This document shows positions 44,253-54,793 of a stretch of DNA of 64,000 nucleotides, one piece after another (within the stretch, counting starts at the first letter, position 1; every line of letters begins with the position of its first letter). Where the stretch lies: NCBI GenBank assembly GCA_025201375.1, contig JAIWZP010000002.1:62001-126000 (forward strand), in the 5' to 3' direction. Under the pieces are notes generated by a model. The model was not told the origin of the DNA and ran no database searches. It saw only the letters and a program-made list of their open reading frames with translations. Source of the stretch: Gongronella butleri. Its lineage: Eukaryota > Mucoromycota > Mucoromycetes > Mucorales > Cunninghamellaceae. The translations under genes and the position numbers were made by a program.

Positions 44253-45751
44253 CTATTCGAGCTCAATGGCGTCATCAGGTTCCTAGAAATAAAAAATAAA
44301 AAAAACGACGTGTGAATGACCGGATTATCGTGCCTTTTCCCTTGCTCAATTGCTGTTTCAAGCTAATTAGTTTTACCTTGGGTTCCAGATCCTCGCCGTA
44401 TTGCATGGCATGGTCAATGTTGGACAGCACGTATTCAACAGAGTCGTCATCGGTGATATTCAAAGGTATAAAGCTGACCATGCTGTAATCGTCAATCTAG
44501 AGGCGAGAAAACATCAAAAAAAAAAAAGTCAGTGCCGCCGTTTTCATGAAATGGACAGCTCGTATTCAAAGCAAGAAAAGGTCGATGCGCGTCACACCGA
44601 GGGGGGTTGGGGCGAAAACGACGTTCTTTTGTCGTAAAAACGTCGCAAGACCGCCGTTTTTGCCTAAAAAGGGGCATTTACCAATTGAACAATGGCTTGA
44701 TTAAGGGCGTGGAACTTGCCAGCGCGTCCGGCGAGCTCGTCGTCGTCAAGGCGATTAGACTCTTCGATCATGAGCATTGGGTCCGGATCGAGGTAACGGT
44801 CCAATTCGCGGTCAGTCATCAGCTGCTCGAGCTTGATGCGTCTGTTTTTGCGTCGCTGGCGCCGGCGCGCCGTGGCGGCCACATCGTCGTCGTCATTATC
44901 GTCGTCGTTTTCGTCCTGGTCATCGTCGTCGTCATCACCTTGTTTGTTGCCGTAATCGCCCTGAATCAGGTCCATCTTAGTCATCACGTTGATGTGCGGG
45001 ATCTCCAGGTTGACCATGGCGCTCATGGCACTCAACACGCCGGAAAAGTACTTGTTCTTGTCCTCGATGAATTGCGACTCGAGGCAGTACACGCCGCAAA
45101 TGTTCAAATTCCACCTTGACAGCTGCTCGCACAGTCTGCGCATGATTGGGAAGTGTGTGTACAACTCAATTTGTCCAGGACAGTCAAAGATCAAATAGTC
45201 GTCGTCGTAATTGCCAATCTCCTCCTCGAGCCAATCGATGTTGTTGAGCAAAAATCTGAAAAAAAAAAGAAAAACATCGCAACATGAGTCTCCTTTTTCC
45301 GTTCCAATTGCCCTTGAATTTCTTTCTTACTCCAAGCAATAGATCAGTCCGCCATTGGGGCCATAGTCCAGCTCCTCCATAACATCCTCGAGCGTGATCA
45401 GGTCGCGGATATCTGAAAAAAAAAAGACGTGTCAATTGACGCGCGATTTTGACCGCCAAAAATCATCCTTACCGATGGTCGGCTCATATTCGAAATTCTC
45501 GGCCGCAGGATCAAGATTGACAAGATGCACTTTGCGGCCAGTCGTTTGGCAGTGCGTGAGCATGGTCGAGCAAAAAGTGGACTAAAACCGCAAGATTCAT
45601 AAGCAAGGCCGTTTCTCGCCTCTTTTTGTTCGTGTTTTCCTACCTTGCCGCTTCCCGCAGGACCCATGACAAGTTGACAGTGGCGGCCCCTAGTAGAAAA
45701 GAACGATTTAATATCATTGTTTGACGACTAAAAGGGCAAATCGGCTTACAT
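44253..45751 (-). CDS. GPN3: GPN-loop GTPase 3
   Basis: GTPase needed with GPN1/2 for nuclear import and assembly of RNA polymerase II. Seven coding pieces: 45750-45751, 45644-45689, 45473-45581, 45331-45412, 44682-45255, 44377-44496 and 44253-44282; 320 residues. P-loop GPAGSGKST, the GPN insertion [16 protein letters not shown] (Walker B/G3), TKMDL, and a C-terminal [12 protein letters not shown] then [13 protein letters not shown], all as in GPN3. The start codon is split: AT at 45751-45750, then an intron, then G at 45689. This yields [16 protein letters not shown], aligning with the normal GPN3 N-terminus. A very acidic then Arg-rich insertion follows [15 protein letters not shown] and makes the protein longer than human or yeast GPN3. 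Confidence 0.9.
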
Positions 45752-47309
45752 GTTGCAAATTCAGAGAATTAAAAAAGTGAAGAGAGCAACGACAATAAAA
45801 AAAAAAGAGCGGAGCCTTTTTGTATATTTTTTTGGGACCTGCGGCGCCCGGGCGCCCAATAACAAGCCACGCTTATTGTCCCAGCGCATAAAAGTTGCCC
45901 CATTTTGCTCATTTTGCATGCGCGACACGCGCTCTTCTGCATGCAACGCGTGTCGTCCTGAAGATCCCGTTTGCTCCTCATTTGAATGTCGTCGAATCAA
46001 TATCATTGACACGGTTATCAAGGAGCCAATCCGTAAAAGCGATCATTTTTCGACCTTTTTATCGATTCTTCCTCCAGTGAAACTTCACACACAAACGCCG
46101 CCCAGCCAATTTCAGAGCGGCAAGTCGAGCAGTATCAAATGAGATATCTGGTACGGCTACAAAAGTCTCCATGTAGCTCAAAAAACGAGTTCTGACAGTT
46201 TTGCGTTATTTTCAAGATTTTGCCATGGGTAGCAGTCAAATGTGACCGGATAAAAACGTCACGACAGCATTCGTTTCGGCTGGCAATGACTGGCAAAGGC
46301 GAAGGATGGCCCTTTTAAAGCGAAAAACGCTGTCAAACGGCCTGCATGAAAAATGCCCATTTTTCGACAAAAACCAATCCCTGAAAATCAGGTCCCCAGA
46401 ATTCCACCAAACTCGCTCACCAGATAGACTGGTGCGAGAAACCACGGAATGGCGAAAAAAAAAGCGCGGTCCATTAGGTCAGTGACGAGCTATGGGCTAT
46501 TTTTGATTAAATTTCAAATGCGATTTGCATGACCAAAACGCGTCTTGGAGCCTCGCCGACGCGTCTACTACCAAGAAATGCTTCAGGTGCATGAATCTTG
46601 TGCATAAACCCGAGCAGGAAATACAAAGCTGACGCGCTTTTACGACGCGTCAAAATTCATAATAGTTTTTGCAGCGCACTGGTTCTCCCGGAACTCGAAT
46701 GTTTGAGTGATCACTGATGCTCACGTACGTGCCAGGCCGGGCTCTTTCAGATGATACGCGTTTCGTGGCCCTGTCGGTGTTTCTCGTTGACTTGACCTTG
46801 AGCTGAAATTTTAGCCTCGTTTGCGTTTTGCGCCAAAACCCGTCGTTGGACCCCTGGGTTTTAAGGCTTTTTTAGTGGTAAATGATGACCATCTACCTTT
46901 GTGATGGAATGGTGTGGCGATCTGGCAACATAAATTTATCGATTTTCCACGGGTCGACTGCACCCCTTGGAAAATTCGCCAATTTTGAAATCGTGATTTC
47001 CTCGCCATCCAGTGATCGCCATGCCGCAAGATTGGGCTCACTCGAACGAGAAAGCTTGGGATCTTTGGTTCCGACAGGGAAGGTTCTTGTACAATGTTGG
47101 TTTCATCGAGACGTTTTGCAAAATACTCTAAAGACGCGATCATCGCGATTTTCCCATGTTTCATACGCGTCATGTCTGCCATTGACCGCGCATGAAGCAC
47201 TGTTGAGATGGAATTGGGGGTTCTTTATTATGTATGGTACAAACAGGAATATTGAGATGCGAGAGGATGCAAAGAAAAACATGATAATAAAAAAAGGACA
47301 GGATGGCGC
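45752..47309. repeat. Spacer with diverged repeat fragments (D)
   Basis: No supported gene. Words shared with repeats A/B appear in inverted orientation: a TTTTCCAAGGGGTGCAGTC-type block around 46944-46975 (reverse complement) and a GGACCCCTGGGTTTTAA core near 46848. The match is weaker than A-B and boundaries are unclear. The left part (45752-46200) is the GPN3 5' flank. Confidence 0.5.
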
Positions 47310-48473
47310 TTATTTCTTTTGCTTCTTGCCACCCTTTTTGAAGCCCTTGTCGGCGGGCTTGCCGGCGTTTCGCTTGGCGGTGTCGCGCGCTTGCATGCGC
47401 GTGGCCTTGCTGACATCGAATTTGGCGTCCTTGCCGACAATCTTGTTGAGAATGTCCATGGACGACGTCTTTTCGGCCTTTGCATCGCCCACCGTGGGAG
47501 CAAACTATAAAAAAATGTGGGACTTTGTATGAGCAAAGGAGGAAAAAAAAAACTGGGGAACGGCGTCCAATGGCTCGATTTTTGACTTTTTTTTTCTTTT
47601 TTTTCTTTTTTTGTTACCTGATGGGTGACGCCCTTGATCTTTTGTTCGTTGCGCAAGGTCTTGTCGAATTTGCCGACGCTTGCGGTTGCGGTGCGGGATG
47701 CAGCGATGGCCTGTTGCAGCTCGCTCTTTTTAAAGTCGCGGACGTTCTTCTTGCCAGCCATGGTGGCTGCGGCGACTTCCTCTTCGTTGCGGCGCTGGCG
47801 CTTTTGGTTCTTTGCGACGCGCTCCTTCTTCTCCTCGCGCTGCTTTTGGTACATGTCGGTCATGGGGTCGACATTGCTGGGCACCTCGATGAGCCAATCC
47901 TGCGTGGTGTCCTTGGCACCGCCCTTGTAGCCCCAGCGTGGCACGTATTCTTCCTTGTCCTCGTCGTACACCATGCGTTCGCGCTTGCGGTTCTGGATGC
48001 CCTTTTGTTGAGCAAACTTCTCCCAGCGTGTCATTGGCTTGTCCTTGGGAATAGGCTTCTCGCGCGGAAGCACCGTCGTGCGATCCGGCAGCGTCGCAAG
48101 AATGCCATGGTCGCTGCTCTTCACGGGCAATTCAAAGATCCCATTCACCACCAATTGCACATTGTCACGCGTCAAATCCTTGAGATACGCCTCCTTCTCC
48201 TTTCTGTCAAACGAGAAAATCACATTTAAAATCACATTTTGTTGAATTATTTCTTTTCTTTTCTTTTGCTCTTTACTTGAATCGCTTCTCGTCCAAGGCA
48301 TTGTTGTCGAAACCGGCCAACAGGTTGAGATCAAAGTCAAGAGGCACCAGCTTTTCCACCGTGATAGGTTTGCTATTGAAAAAAATGCTTTAGCCCATGT
48401 GTTTCTCTTTTTTATGCTTTCTGTCGCCTTACAATTGGGCCTTGTGTGCTTCCAAGATCTCGGTGACGTCCAT
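47310..48473 (-). CDS. RRS1: Ribosome biogenesis regulatory protein RRS1
   Basis: Four exons: 48433-48473, 48277-48372, 47618-48203 and 47310-47504; 305 residues. It works with Rpf2 to load 5S RNP onto pre-60S particles in the nucleolus. Typical features are VEKLVPLDFDLNLLAGFD near the start, PLPRE-like VLPREKPIPKDKPMTRWEKFA, the WGYKG segment with DWLIEV, and a Lys-rich tail. The 249-codon ORF on the other strand is its shadow. Introns are GT-AG. Confidence 0.92.
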
Positions 48474-48718
48474 TGTAACAAGAAAAAAAAAACGAGTAAA
48501 GAAAAAAAGGGAAAGGAAAAAATCCAGCCTGGGGAGATCCAAAAAAGCCCAATTTGCCGCCGAGGTGGCTTGCGGACCTTTTTTTGGCAAGCGCAGAAAT
48601 TCATGCAAAACCGATTCAAAGCGCTCTCTTTTATTGGGCAGCGAATGCACATAAAAAAAAAGGGGGGGTATAAAATATGAATCCAGTGCAAAATCGAGAA
48701 AAGATGGAGGAAAATGGG

Positions 48719-48822
48719 TCATTCTTGGCTATCTGGCTTCATGGACTTTGGTTGCGGCGCGTCGTTCTGCACAAAAATGAATAAAAAGGCAAAAAGAGAA
48801 ATCAAATTATGTTCGATTGCGC

Positions 48823-48859
<37 letters not shown>

Positions 48860-49967
48860 TCTTGCCTTTGAGCCACCGTCTTCGAGCAATTGCTTTATTT
48901 CCTGGCTGGCGGTCAGGTTGGGTTTTTGCATGTGGCCCGCGGGTCCTGGTGGGCTGCCTGCGCTGGCAAACAGGTCATTCACGTTCAATTTGACAAAGCG
49001 GCCGGGCACGTGGTGCTGTTGCTGTTGTGGTAGCATAGCGACAGGCGCGGGTTGTGGTGGTGGTGGTGGCGGCGGCGTTGCACCAGGAGGCACGCCCAAA
49101 AGCACATTGAGCAGCATGTTGGGCCGTTGGTGCAGCGCATCGCCCGCCATGTTGGGAGCCTGTGGTGGCGCGGCGCGCGTACCGTCGTCCATGTCCGCCT
49201 GGTGCTTGTCCTGCTCATGCAAATCAATGGGCACGGGAATCGTCTCTGGATCCGGCGACTTTTGCCCACTCTTCATTGTCGACGACGCAACCGCCGCAAA
49301 AGAAAGTCCTAAAAATAAGAAAACAAAAAAGAAAGAGGAAAAAAAAAAGCGCGTTGTGTGAGCGCGATTTCCACGTTCCAACAAAAATCTTTTTTTTTGT
49401 GCCCCCCCAATTGGGCTTACCTGAGGTCACGGGACGCGTGTCCACAGCCATCGTGGGGAGCTAAAACGCGCGAGATGGGAGATCAAAAGTAAAAAATAAG
49501 CGGATTCTAATTCTCAATGGCCTTCTTTGCATTCCCAAAAGCTGATCATACCTTCCTGGGTGCGTACGGATGATTGGGCTTTCCGCTCTTTTTGTTGGCC
49601 AATGGGTCCTTGTCGAGCAATGGATTGTGCATATGCGGCGCCGTGGCGGCAGGCGCTGTTCGGCGGTGGAAAGCAAGCTCTTCAAAGCTGAGGTTTGCCT
49701 CTGGCGCCTCAAAGTCGGCAAACGCAAGCCCTACAGCATGTAAATAAAAAGAGCAACGGTGAGGCGTCGCTTTGCCGGTTTTGTCCGTGTATTTGCCGCA
49801 AAAATAGAATTTTTTTTCTTACGGTTGTTGGCTTGGAGATGGTCGGCAAAGGCGACATCCTCCTGTTCATCTTGCTGAGCGCCGTCGACGAGACCCAGTT
49901 CGCTTTGGAGCGATAAAAAATCGTATGTTTCCACGTGCTCCGTGTCCGTGTCCGACTTGCCGCTCAT
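48719..49967 (-). CDS. Orphan Pro/Gln-rich protein
   Basis: Five exons: 49823-49967, 49552-49730, 49421-49460, 48866-49308 and 48719-48766; 284 residues, all joining in frame. The N-terminus is acidic (HVETYDFLSLQSELGLV). It then has FADFEAPEANLSFEELAFHRR, a central segment with a run of seven Pro followed by PAPVAMLPQQQQHH, and a better-structured GRFVKLNVNDLFAS...SQEIKQLL before a short tail. No family recognised; an adaptor or post-transcriptional regulator is possible from composition alone. The last intron has a GC donor (GCAAGA at 48865) followed in sense by about 35 A; no GT donor fits. It shares a spacer with RRS1 (245 bp). Confidence 0.7.
48824..48858. repeat. T35/A35 homopolymer in an intron
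   Basis: 35 T on the plus strand, read as A35 in the sense of the orphan gene, a few bases inside its GC-donor intron. Length may vary by slippage. Confidence 0.9.
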
Positions 49968-50109
49968 ATTGCGAATAAATAGGGAAATAAATAGGTAAAG
50001 AACAAGAAAGAGAAAGAAAAAAAAAAGCGCGGGCAAGAAAAAAAAGGAAGGAGAGGCAAAATGCAGCCCGGCCGTTGATTGGCTCGCACGTGTTTTGTAC
50101 CGCGCGCGC

Positions 50110-50111
<2 letters not shown>

Positions 50112-50164
<53 letters not shown>
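50112..50164. repeat. A53 homopolymer
   Basis: 53 consecutive A between the orphan gene start and the Aurora kinase stop, right after an alternating CG tract (CGCGCGCGCGC). Probably in the Aurora 3' flank. Confidence 0.9.
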
Positions 50165-50165
<1 letters not shown>

Positions 50166-50208
50166 CCAAAAGAAAAAAAACGCGAAATGGACATGAAAAA
50201 AGCAATGT

Positions 50209-51554
50209 TTATTTGTTTTTTGACTCTAGATGCTCGTACTTTGTAATGAACGGGTGTCTCAGCACATCGCGTAAAGGCATTCTATCGATGGCACGCCGTT
50301 GTAGCAACTACAATTTCAAAAAAAAAAATGCATTGGAAATGGTGTTTTTATGAGGGCACTATGTACGTTTTTTTTTTTTACCTTGTTGATGAGATCGCGT
50401 GCATCTTTGCTGATAAAGTCTGGGTACTTGATGTCGGCCTCGAGGATCCTCCTATAGATCTCATGGTGCTCGTCGGCGTCTTCAAAAGGCGGTTTTCCGC
50501 AAAGCATCTCGTACACGAGCACGCCCAATGCCCACACATCGGCCTTGGAGTCGTGGTTGCGGCCCTCGACCATCTCTGGCGGCAGGTAATCCAACGTGCC
50601 GCAAAATGTGCTTCGTCGTGTGCTGAAACGAGAGAAAAGAAAGAAAAAAAACGATAAATCGATCCATTGTCTTGTTTACTTGATGCCATTTCCTTACTCA
50701 AACGAGTCTGTCTTGACGGACCAGCCAAAGTCGCCAATCTTGAGATCGCCATCCAGGCCAATCATCAAGTTCTCGGGCTTGATGTCGCGATGGATGATGT
50801 TTTTATCGTGCAAGTACATCAATGCATGTGTCAGCTGGCGGGTATACTTTTAAAAAAAATGGATGAGTGTTTGGTCACACAGGTTTCACACAAAGGACGC
50901 GACACGCTCCGATTTTTTTTTTTTTTTTTTTTACTTTGGACACCACAGATTCCATTAGACGCTTTTGTTTTGTCAAAATGTTATACAGCTCGCCTCCAGC
51001 AGCATATTCTAGGATCAAAAAGACGCGCGTGTCGTCATGAAAGAAGCCGTACATCCGCAAGATGTTGCTGTGCCTTTTAGATAAAAAAAAAAAAGGGTGA
51101 GATCGCGTCTGTTTTCGTACCATTTCGTCGCAATTGTGCTCCAATTTGTGTTTTGATGATGGCTGTTGCTTACTTTAATTTGCTCTGGATCTCTATTTCG
51201 CGCTGCAATTGGCGCTCGACGTGGTGGCCAATGACCTCTTCCTTGTACAGCACCTTTAGAGCGACAATATATCCGCTCGCCTTTTCGCGCGCCAGGTACA
51301 CGTGTCCAAAGTTGCCAGTGCCCAGCTCACGACCCACTTCAAAGTCGTTGACGCTCCACTCTTTGTACACGGGCAGCGACGGGCTAGTCAAAATGAGAAA
51401 AAAAAGGTGAGTTTTCGTGCAAAAGAGGGTCCATGGTGCAAAAAATGGCCACCTACCGGCTGGGCTGCCCACCCAGTGACCGCTTCTTGGGCGCCCGTGA
51501 TGGCTCAGTCTTTTGAATACTTTGTAACGATCGCTTAGTTCGCGTGGTGCTCAT
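50209..51554 (-). CDS. Aurora-type Ser/Thr protein kinase
   Basis: Six exons: 51457-51554, 51174-51383, 50935-51073, 50698-50846, 50382-50622 and 50209-50307; 311 residues. Chromosomal passenger kinase for chromosome bi-orientation and cytokinesis. It has a short basic N-terminal extension, then the Gly-loop [19 protein letters not shown] (catalytic Lys), [14 protein letters not shown], and the Aurora activation loop [16 protein letters not shown] with the autophosphorylated Thr position kept. C-lobe: [20 protein letters not shown] and LRHPFI. Fungi of this kind often have one Aurora (Ipl1/Ark1). All introns are GT-AG. Confidence 0.94.
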
Positions 51555-52497
51555 TGGAAATAGAAACGACGGCGAAAAGGAAGAAAAAAATTGAAATTGA
51601 GAGGAAAATGGACGGCGAAGCGGGTAAAAATAGCACGAGAGGAACAAAGAGAAATTAGGAAAGACGGGGCCAAAAAGAAAAAAAGGGCAAACACCAACAG
51701 GCGGCGTTTTAATGGGGGCACGCGCCTCCTTCTTTTGCCGTCCCTTGCCCAAGCACACGTTTCATCGGCCATTGGGTGGCTCCCACTGACCACTTTCCAA
51801 GAAGTGCAGTCTGTACAACGTGGACATATTCATGCTGTGCCAATACCACGACCCAATGGGAAATCATACACTTTGTTACACTTTTTTTTCCATTTTTCGA
51901 TGATTTCGTCCCCCCTCGATGACCGCATCCAGGTTGAACTCGAGCTCATCGAAAAGAAAAGCAAAAGGCGCTTCGGATGGACCTCATTTTCTAGCTTTTG
52001 AAACCCAATTTGTGCCTGCTAGAGCGCGAAACGCGTGTTTTTTTTTTTCACCGTGTGCCGGTTGTCATGCAAACCCTTTCCTTGCGTATTGGAGCTGATC
52101 AATTCGATGCTAGTCTTTGTTCTCATTCAAGCGAGCCCAAGTGTGACCTAGCAGGATGCTGGATGGGCTGTGTGTGTCAGAAAAAAAAAGTTTTTTGTGT
52201 CATTGGCGCCGAAGCGTCGTCTGGAACGCGTCTCGTAGCTTCTGGTTACGGCCATCGTGTAACAGCGACGTGCAACAGAATCTGCAGAGCGCGAGTCCTC
52301 GCGGTGCAAGAAGCAATCGCGATGTTTAATTAATATGGTTTTTTTCTTTTTGTCTCTTTTTTTTCATCCTTCGCAATGAATTGTAACCAAAATTGAGCCA
52401 CCTCACCGCGCGAATGGAATAGAGGATCAAGGCTGATTTATTGAGTAAAAAATGGGTGGGGAGGAAGGGAAAAAAAAACAAAGGATCTTGCTCTTGT
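51555..52497. other. Spacer between Aurora (5') and the F-box-like gene (3')
   Basis: About 940 bp with A- and T-rich tracts; no supported gene. The purine-rich part at 51580-51690 is the Aurora upstream region. Confidence 0.55.
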
Positions 52498-54354
52498 TCA
52501 AAATTCACAGTCGAACGAGACGGAAGCGGACCTGCACGCATAAAAAGTGACGGCCAAATGATTGATCATGAGGTCCAGGGTATCGTGCACAAGCGGTGTA
52601 GATGTCTCGGAAGGCGCCTTGATGAGAGACACGCGGCCAGAGGTCAATTGCTGCTGAAACGCGTCAATATTTTGGAGCACCTCTTGAACCTCGGCATCAG
52701 ACAGTTTTTTGTGTTCGACAGAGGGATTTTGTTCTTGAATGCCTTGAATTACGCGCTCGCCCGCGGCTCTTGGAGCCATGCAGCGCAACCAGATCTGCAC
52801 GGGCGCGCCAATTGCTGTTGCATCATCTTGAAGCACCATCTGGACGCGAGGCGTCTCAATGTTCAAGCGATCAAGGAGGCTGAGGTGGCCAGTGAATGGA
52901 AGAGAATACCATACCGCTGTCGCCGCATAGTCATCGTATTTGGGCTCGGAAAACAAGTGATACATCGTGATGGCCGAGCGAGTCTTGGGGAAGAACAGAG
53001 GATCCATGCCAAATTGCCAATGCTCAGAAACTAGACCGTTTAGTTTGATGCGGCTCAGAGTGGGGGTATCGAGGACTGCGCGTTCAAAAGCATCAATGGT
53101 GTCAAGGACACACACGTTGAGCTCCAGATATTGAAGACGCGGCTTTGGATGCACGTCACGCAATTGTTCGTCGACATCGGCCAACTTGAACCGATAAAGA
53201 GCAAGATGTGTCAGGGACGGCAAGTTGTTCAACAGCAATGACAATGGGATGGTCGCAAATGGGGCCGATTCTGAAGGAGAGGGAAAAAGGCTCAGGGTGG
53301 TGATGGTAGCGCATGGCAGCTGGGCCATCCAGCTGCGGAGACTGGCCGCCGGTCCTTGCAGATCGAAGCGCGTGGGTGGATGCCGCGGATTCATGTATGG
53401 GGCGAGGGATTGCGCAGGCGAGGTGTCTGTTTCGACCGTTGCCGTCGTATTGACCATGACGCGCTTGGGAAACGAAAGGCATTGGAGTGGAAAATGAGCT
53501 GGTACGACTGTTGCTGCCTCTGCTTGACCAACATGGCGAAGACCAGAGCCCCATGAAGGCAATGAAATGTCCAGGAGCTCCAATTGCGGGGCCAACCACG
53601 AGAAAAAGACCAACAATTGCATCACCTCGGGCTTTGTCAACGTGAATGGATCGATTTGTCCGCCGCGGAGAAGCATTGTCTTGAGGGTCGTTTGCTGCGG
53701 CTGTTGAATGAGGGCTTCACGGTTGTAGATGACCAGGGGGCGATGGTCGACATGAAGCGTCGTAAAACACAAGGATAAAAATTGCAATTGCGGAAGCTGC
53801 CGCAGAATTGAAACGATTTGATTGAGCTTGCCATCTATTGCTTGATAATAGCCTGTGAAGCTGGTGAGCGTGCTCGAGGTCAAGTGGGGAATGATGTAAC
53901 GCGAGAACCAAACGCCCTCGACCAGCAATTGCTCACGCGGGAGCTGGACCATCTTTTTGATTGTCGCCAATTGGGCAACATTAAATGCACCCGACATGCT
54001 GGACAACGCAGGTAGGCTCATGCGAAGGCAACGGACATTCTGCCAGCGCGCCACCAGCGTCTCAACGAGCCCCAAGCCGCGCGCTGCTTCATTCAAGTTT
54101 TGCATGTCAAACATCTGGAAATTGACCACCTGGGGAGCGAAAGCTGGGTGCGGATGAGCATCCACATGGCGAATCACATCTTGTAAACGTTGGATATTGC
54201 TGAAAATGAACTGCGTTTTGACAAGGGCGAGCTCTGTTGCCAATGTGTGCCATTCTCGATTCACGAGACGCGCGTGGATCCACAAGTCCTTGGGCCGGAA
54301 TCCATCAAGAACTTGAATCAAAAGCTCCGTGGGAAGGCAATTGATGGATGGCAT
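52498..54354 (-). CDS. F-box-like / LRR-type protein
   Basis: Single-exon gene of 618 residues, unusual here because neighbours are intron-rich. The start, MPSINCLPTELLIQVLDGF followed by LVNREWHTLA, is an F-box-like helix pattern (LP.E....VL...L....L....LVNR.W), which in this class recruits Skp1 to SCF ligases. The rest is Leu-rich with irregular repeats (LPQLQFLSLCFTTL, LELLDISLPSW, LPSLTHLALYRF, LQYLELNVCVL), consistent with degenerate LRRs that would select substrates. ATG 54354 directly precedes the F-box; upstream sequence is A/G-rich and not protein-like. Substrate unknown. Confidence 0.75.
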   Translation of the reverse strand: MPSINCLPTELLIQVLDGFRPKDLWIHARLVNREWHTLATELALVKTQFIFSNIQRLQDVIRHVDAHPHPAFAPQVVNFQMFDMQNLNEAARGLGLVETLVARWQNVRCLRMSLPALSSMSGAFNVAQLATIKKMVQLPREQLLVEGVWFSRYIIPHLTSSTLTSFTGYYQAIDGKLNQIVSILRQLPQLQFLSLCFTTLHVDHRPLVIYNREALIQQPQQTTLKTMLLRGGQIDPFTLTKPEVMQLLVFFSWLAPQLELLDISLPSWGSGLRHVGQAEAATVVPAHFPLQCLSFPKRVMVNTTATVETDTSPAQSLAPYMNPRHPPTRFDLQGPAASLRSWMAQLPCATITTLSLFPSPSESAPFATIPLSLLLNNLPSLTHLALYRFKLADVDEQLRDVHPKPRLQYLELNVCVLDTIDAFERAVLDTPTLSRIKLNGLVSEHWQFGMDPLFFPKTRSAITMYHLFSEPKYDDYAATAVWYSLPFTGHLSLLDRLNIETPRVQMVLQDDATAIGAPVQIWLRCMAPRAAGERVIQGIQEQNPSVEHKKLSDAEVQEVLQNIDAFQQQLTSGRVSLIKAPSETSTPLVHDTLDLMINHLAVTFYACRSASVSFDCEF

Positions 54355-54793
54355 TGAGTGAAATGAAAAGAAGAAAAAAGTGAAATGTGGAAAACAAAGA
54401 GAAATGTGGAAAACAAAGAGAAAGACGAGAAAAAAAAAAAGGAGGGGGTCGACAAGGAATAATGAGATTTTATGTTCATCATTGAAACGCCGCTGGCCGT
54501 TTTGCATTGAAATTTGTGGCATCCCCGATTTTTCTCCTTGCGAAAAAAAAAAAAAAGAAAAGAGACATCTCGACGTACAAATGAGTGCTAAAAATGAGCA
54601 ATTGCTGTTCATGATCATGATTTCGCTTGCCAATGGGGGAATGGTAAGCAGCACCTGTTGCAAAGGACGCGTCCAGGCGGCCAATCAGAACGAGGGACAT
54701 GTCAAGACCATAAAAGGACTCGAATTTGAGTCTCCACTTTTTTTTTCTTTTTCTCGCTGTGCTTTCTCTTTTCTCGCAATACCTTTTTTTGTT
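54355..54793. promoter_or_regulatory. Divergent promoter region of F-box-like gene and GPI7
   Basis: 439 bp between two divergent start codons. It contains a 19-bp direct duplication (GAAATGTGGAAAACAAAGA at 54382 and 54401) near the F-box side and T-rich sequence beside the GPI7 start. No specific factor site assigned. Confidence 0.6.

Noticed and set aside
47480..48229. 249-codon plus-strand ORF
   Set aside because: Antisense shadow of RRS1, Leu/Ala/Val-rich with no family match.
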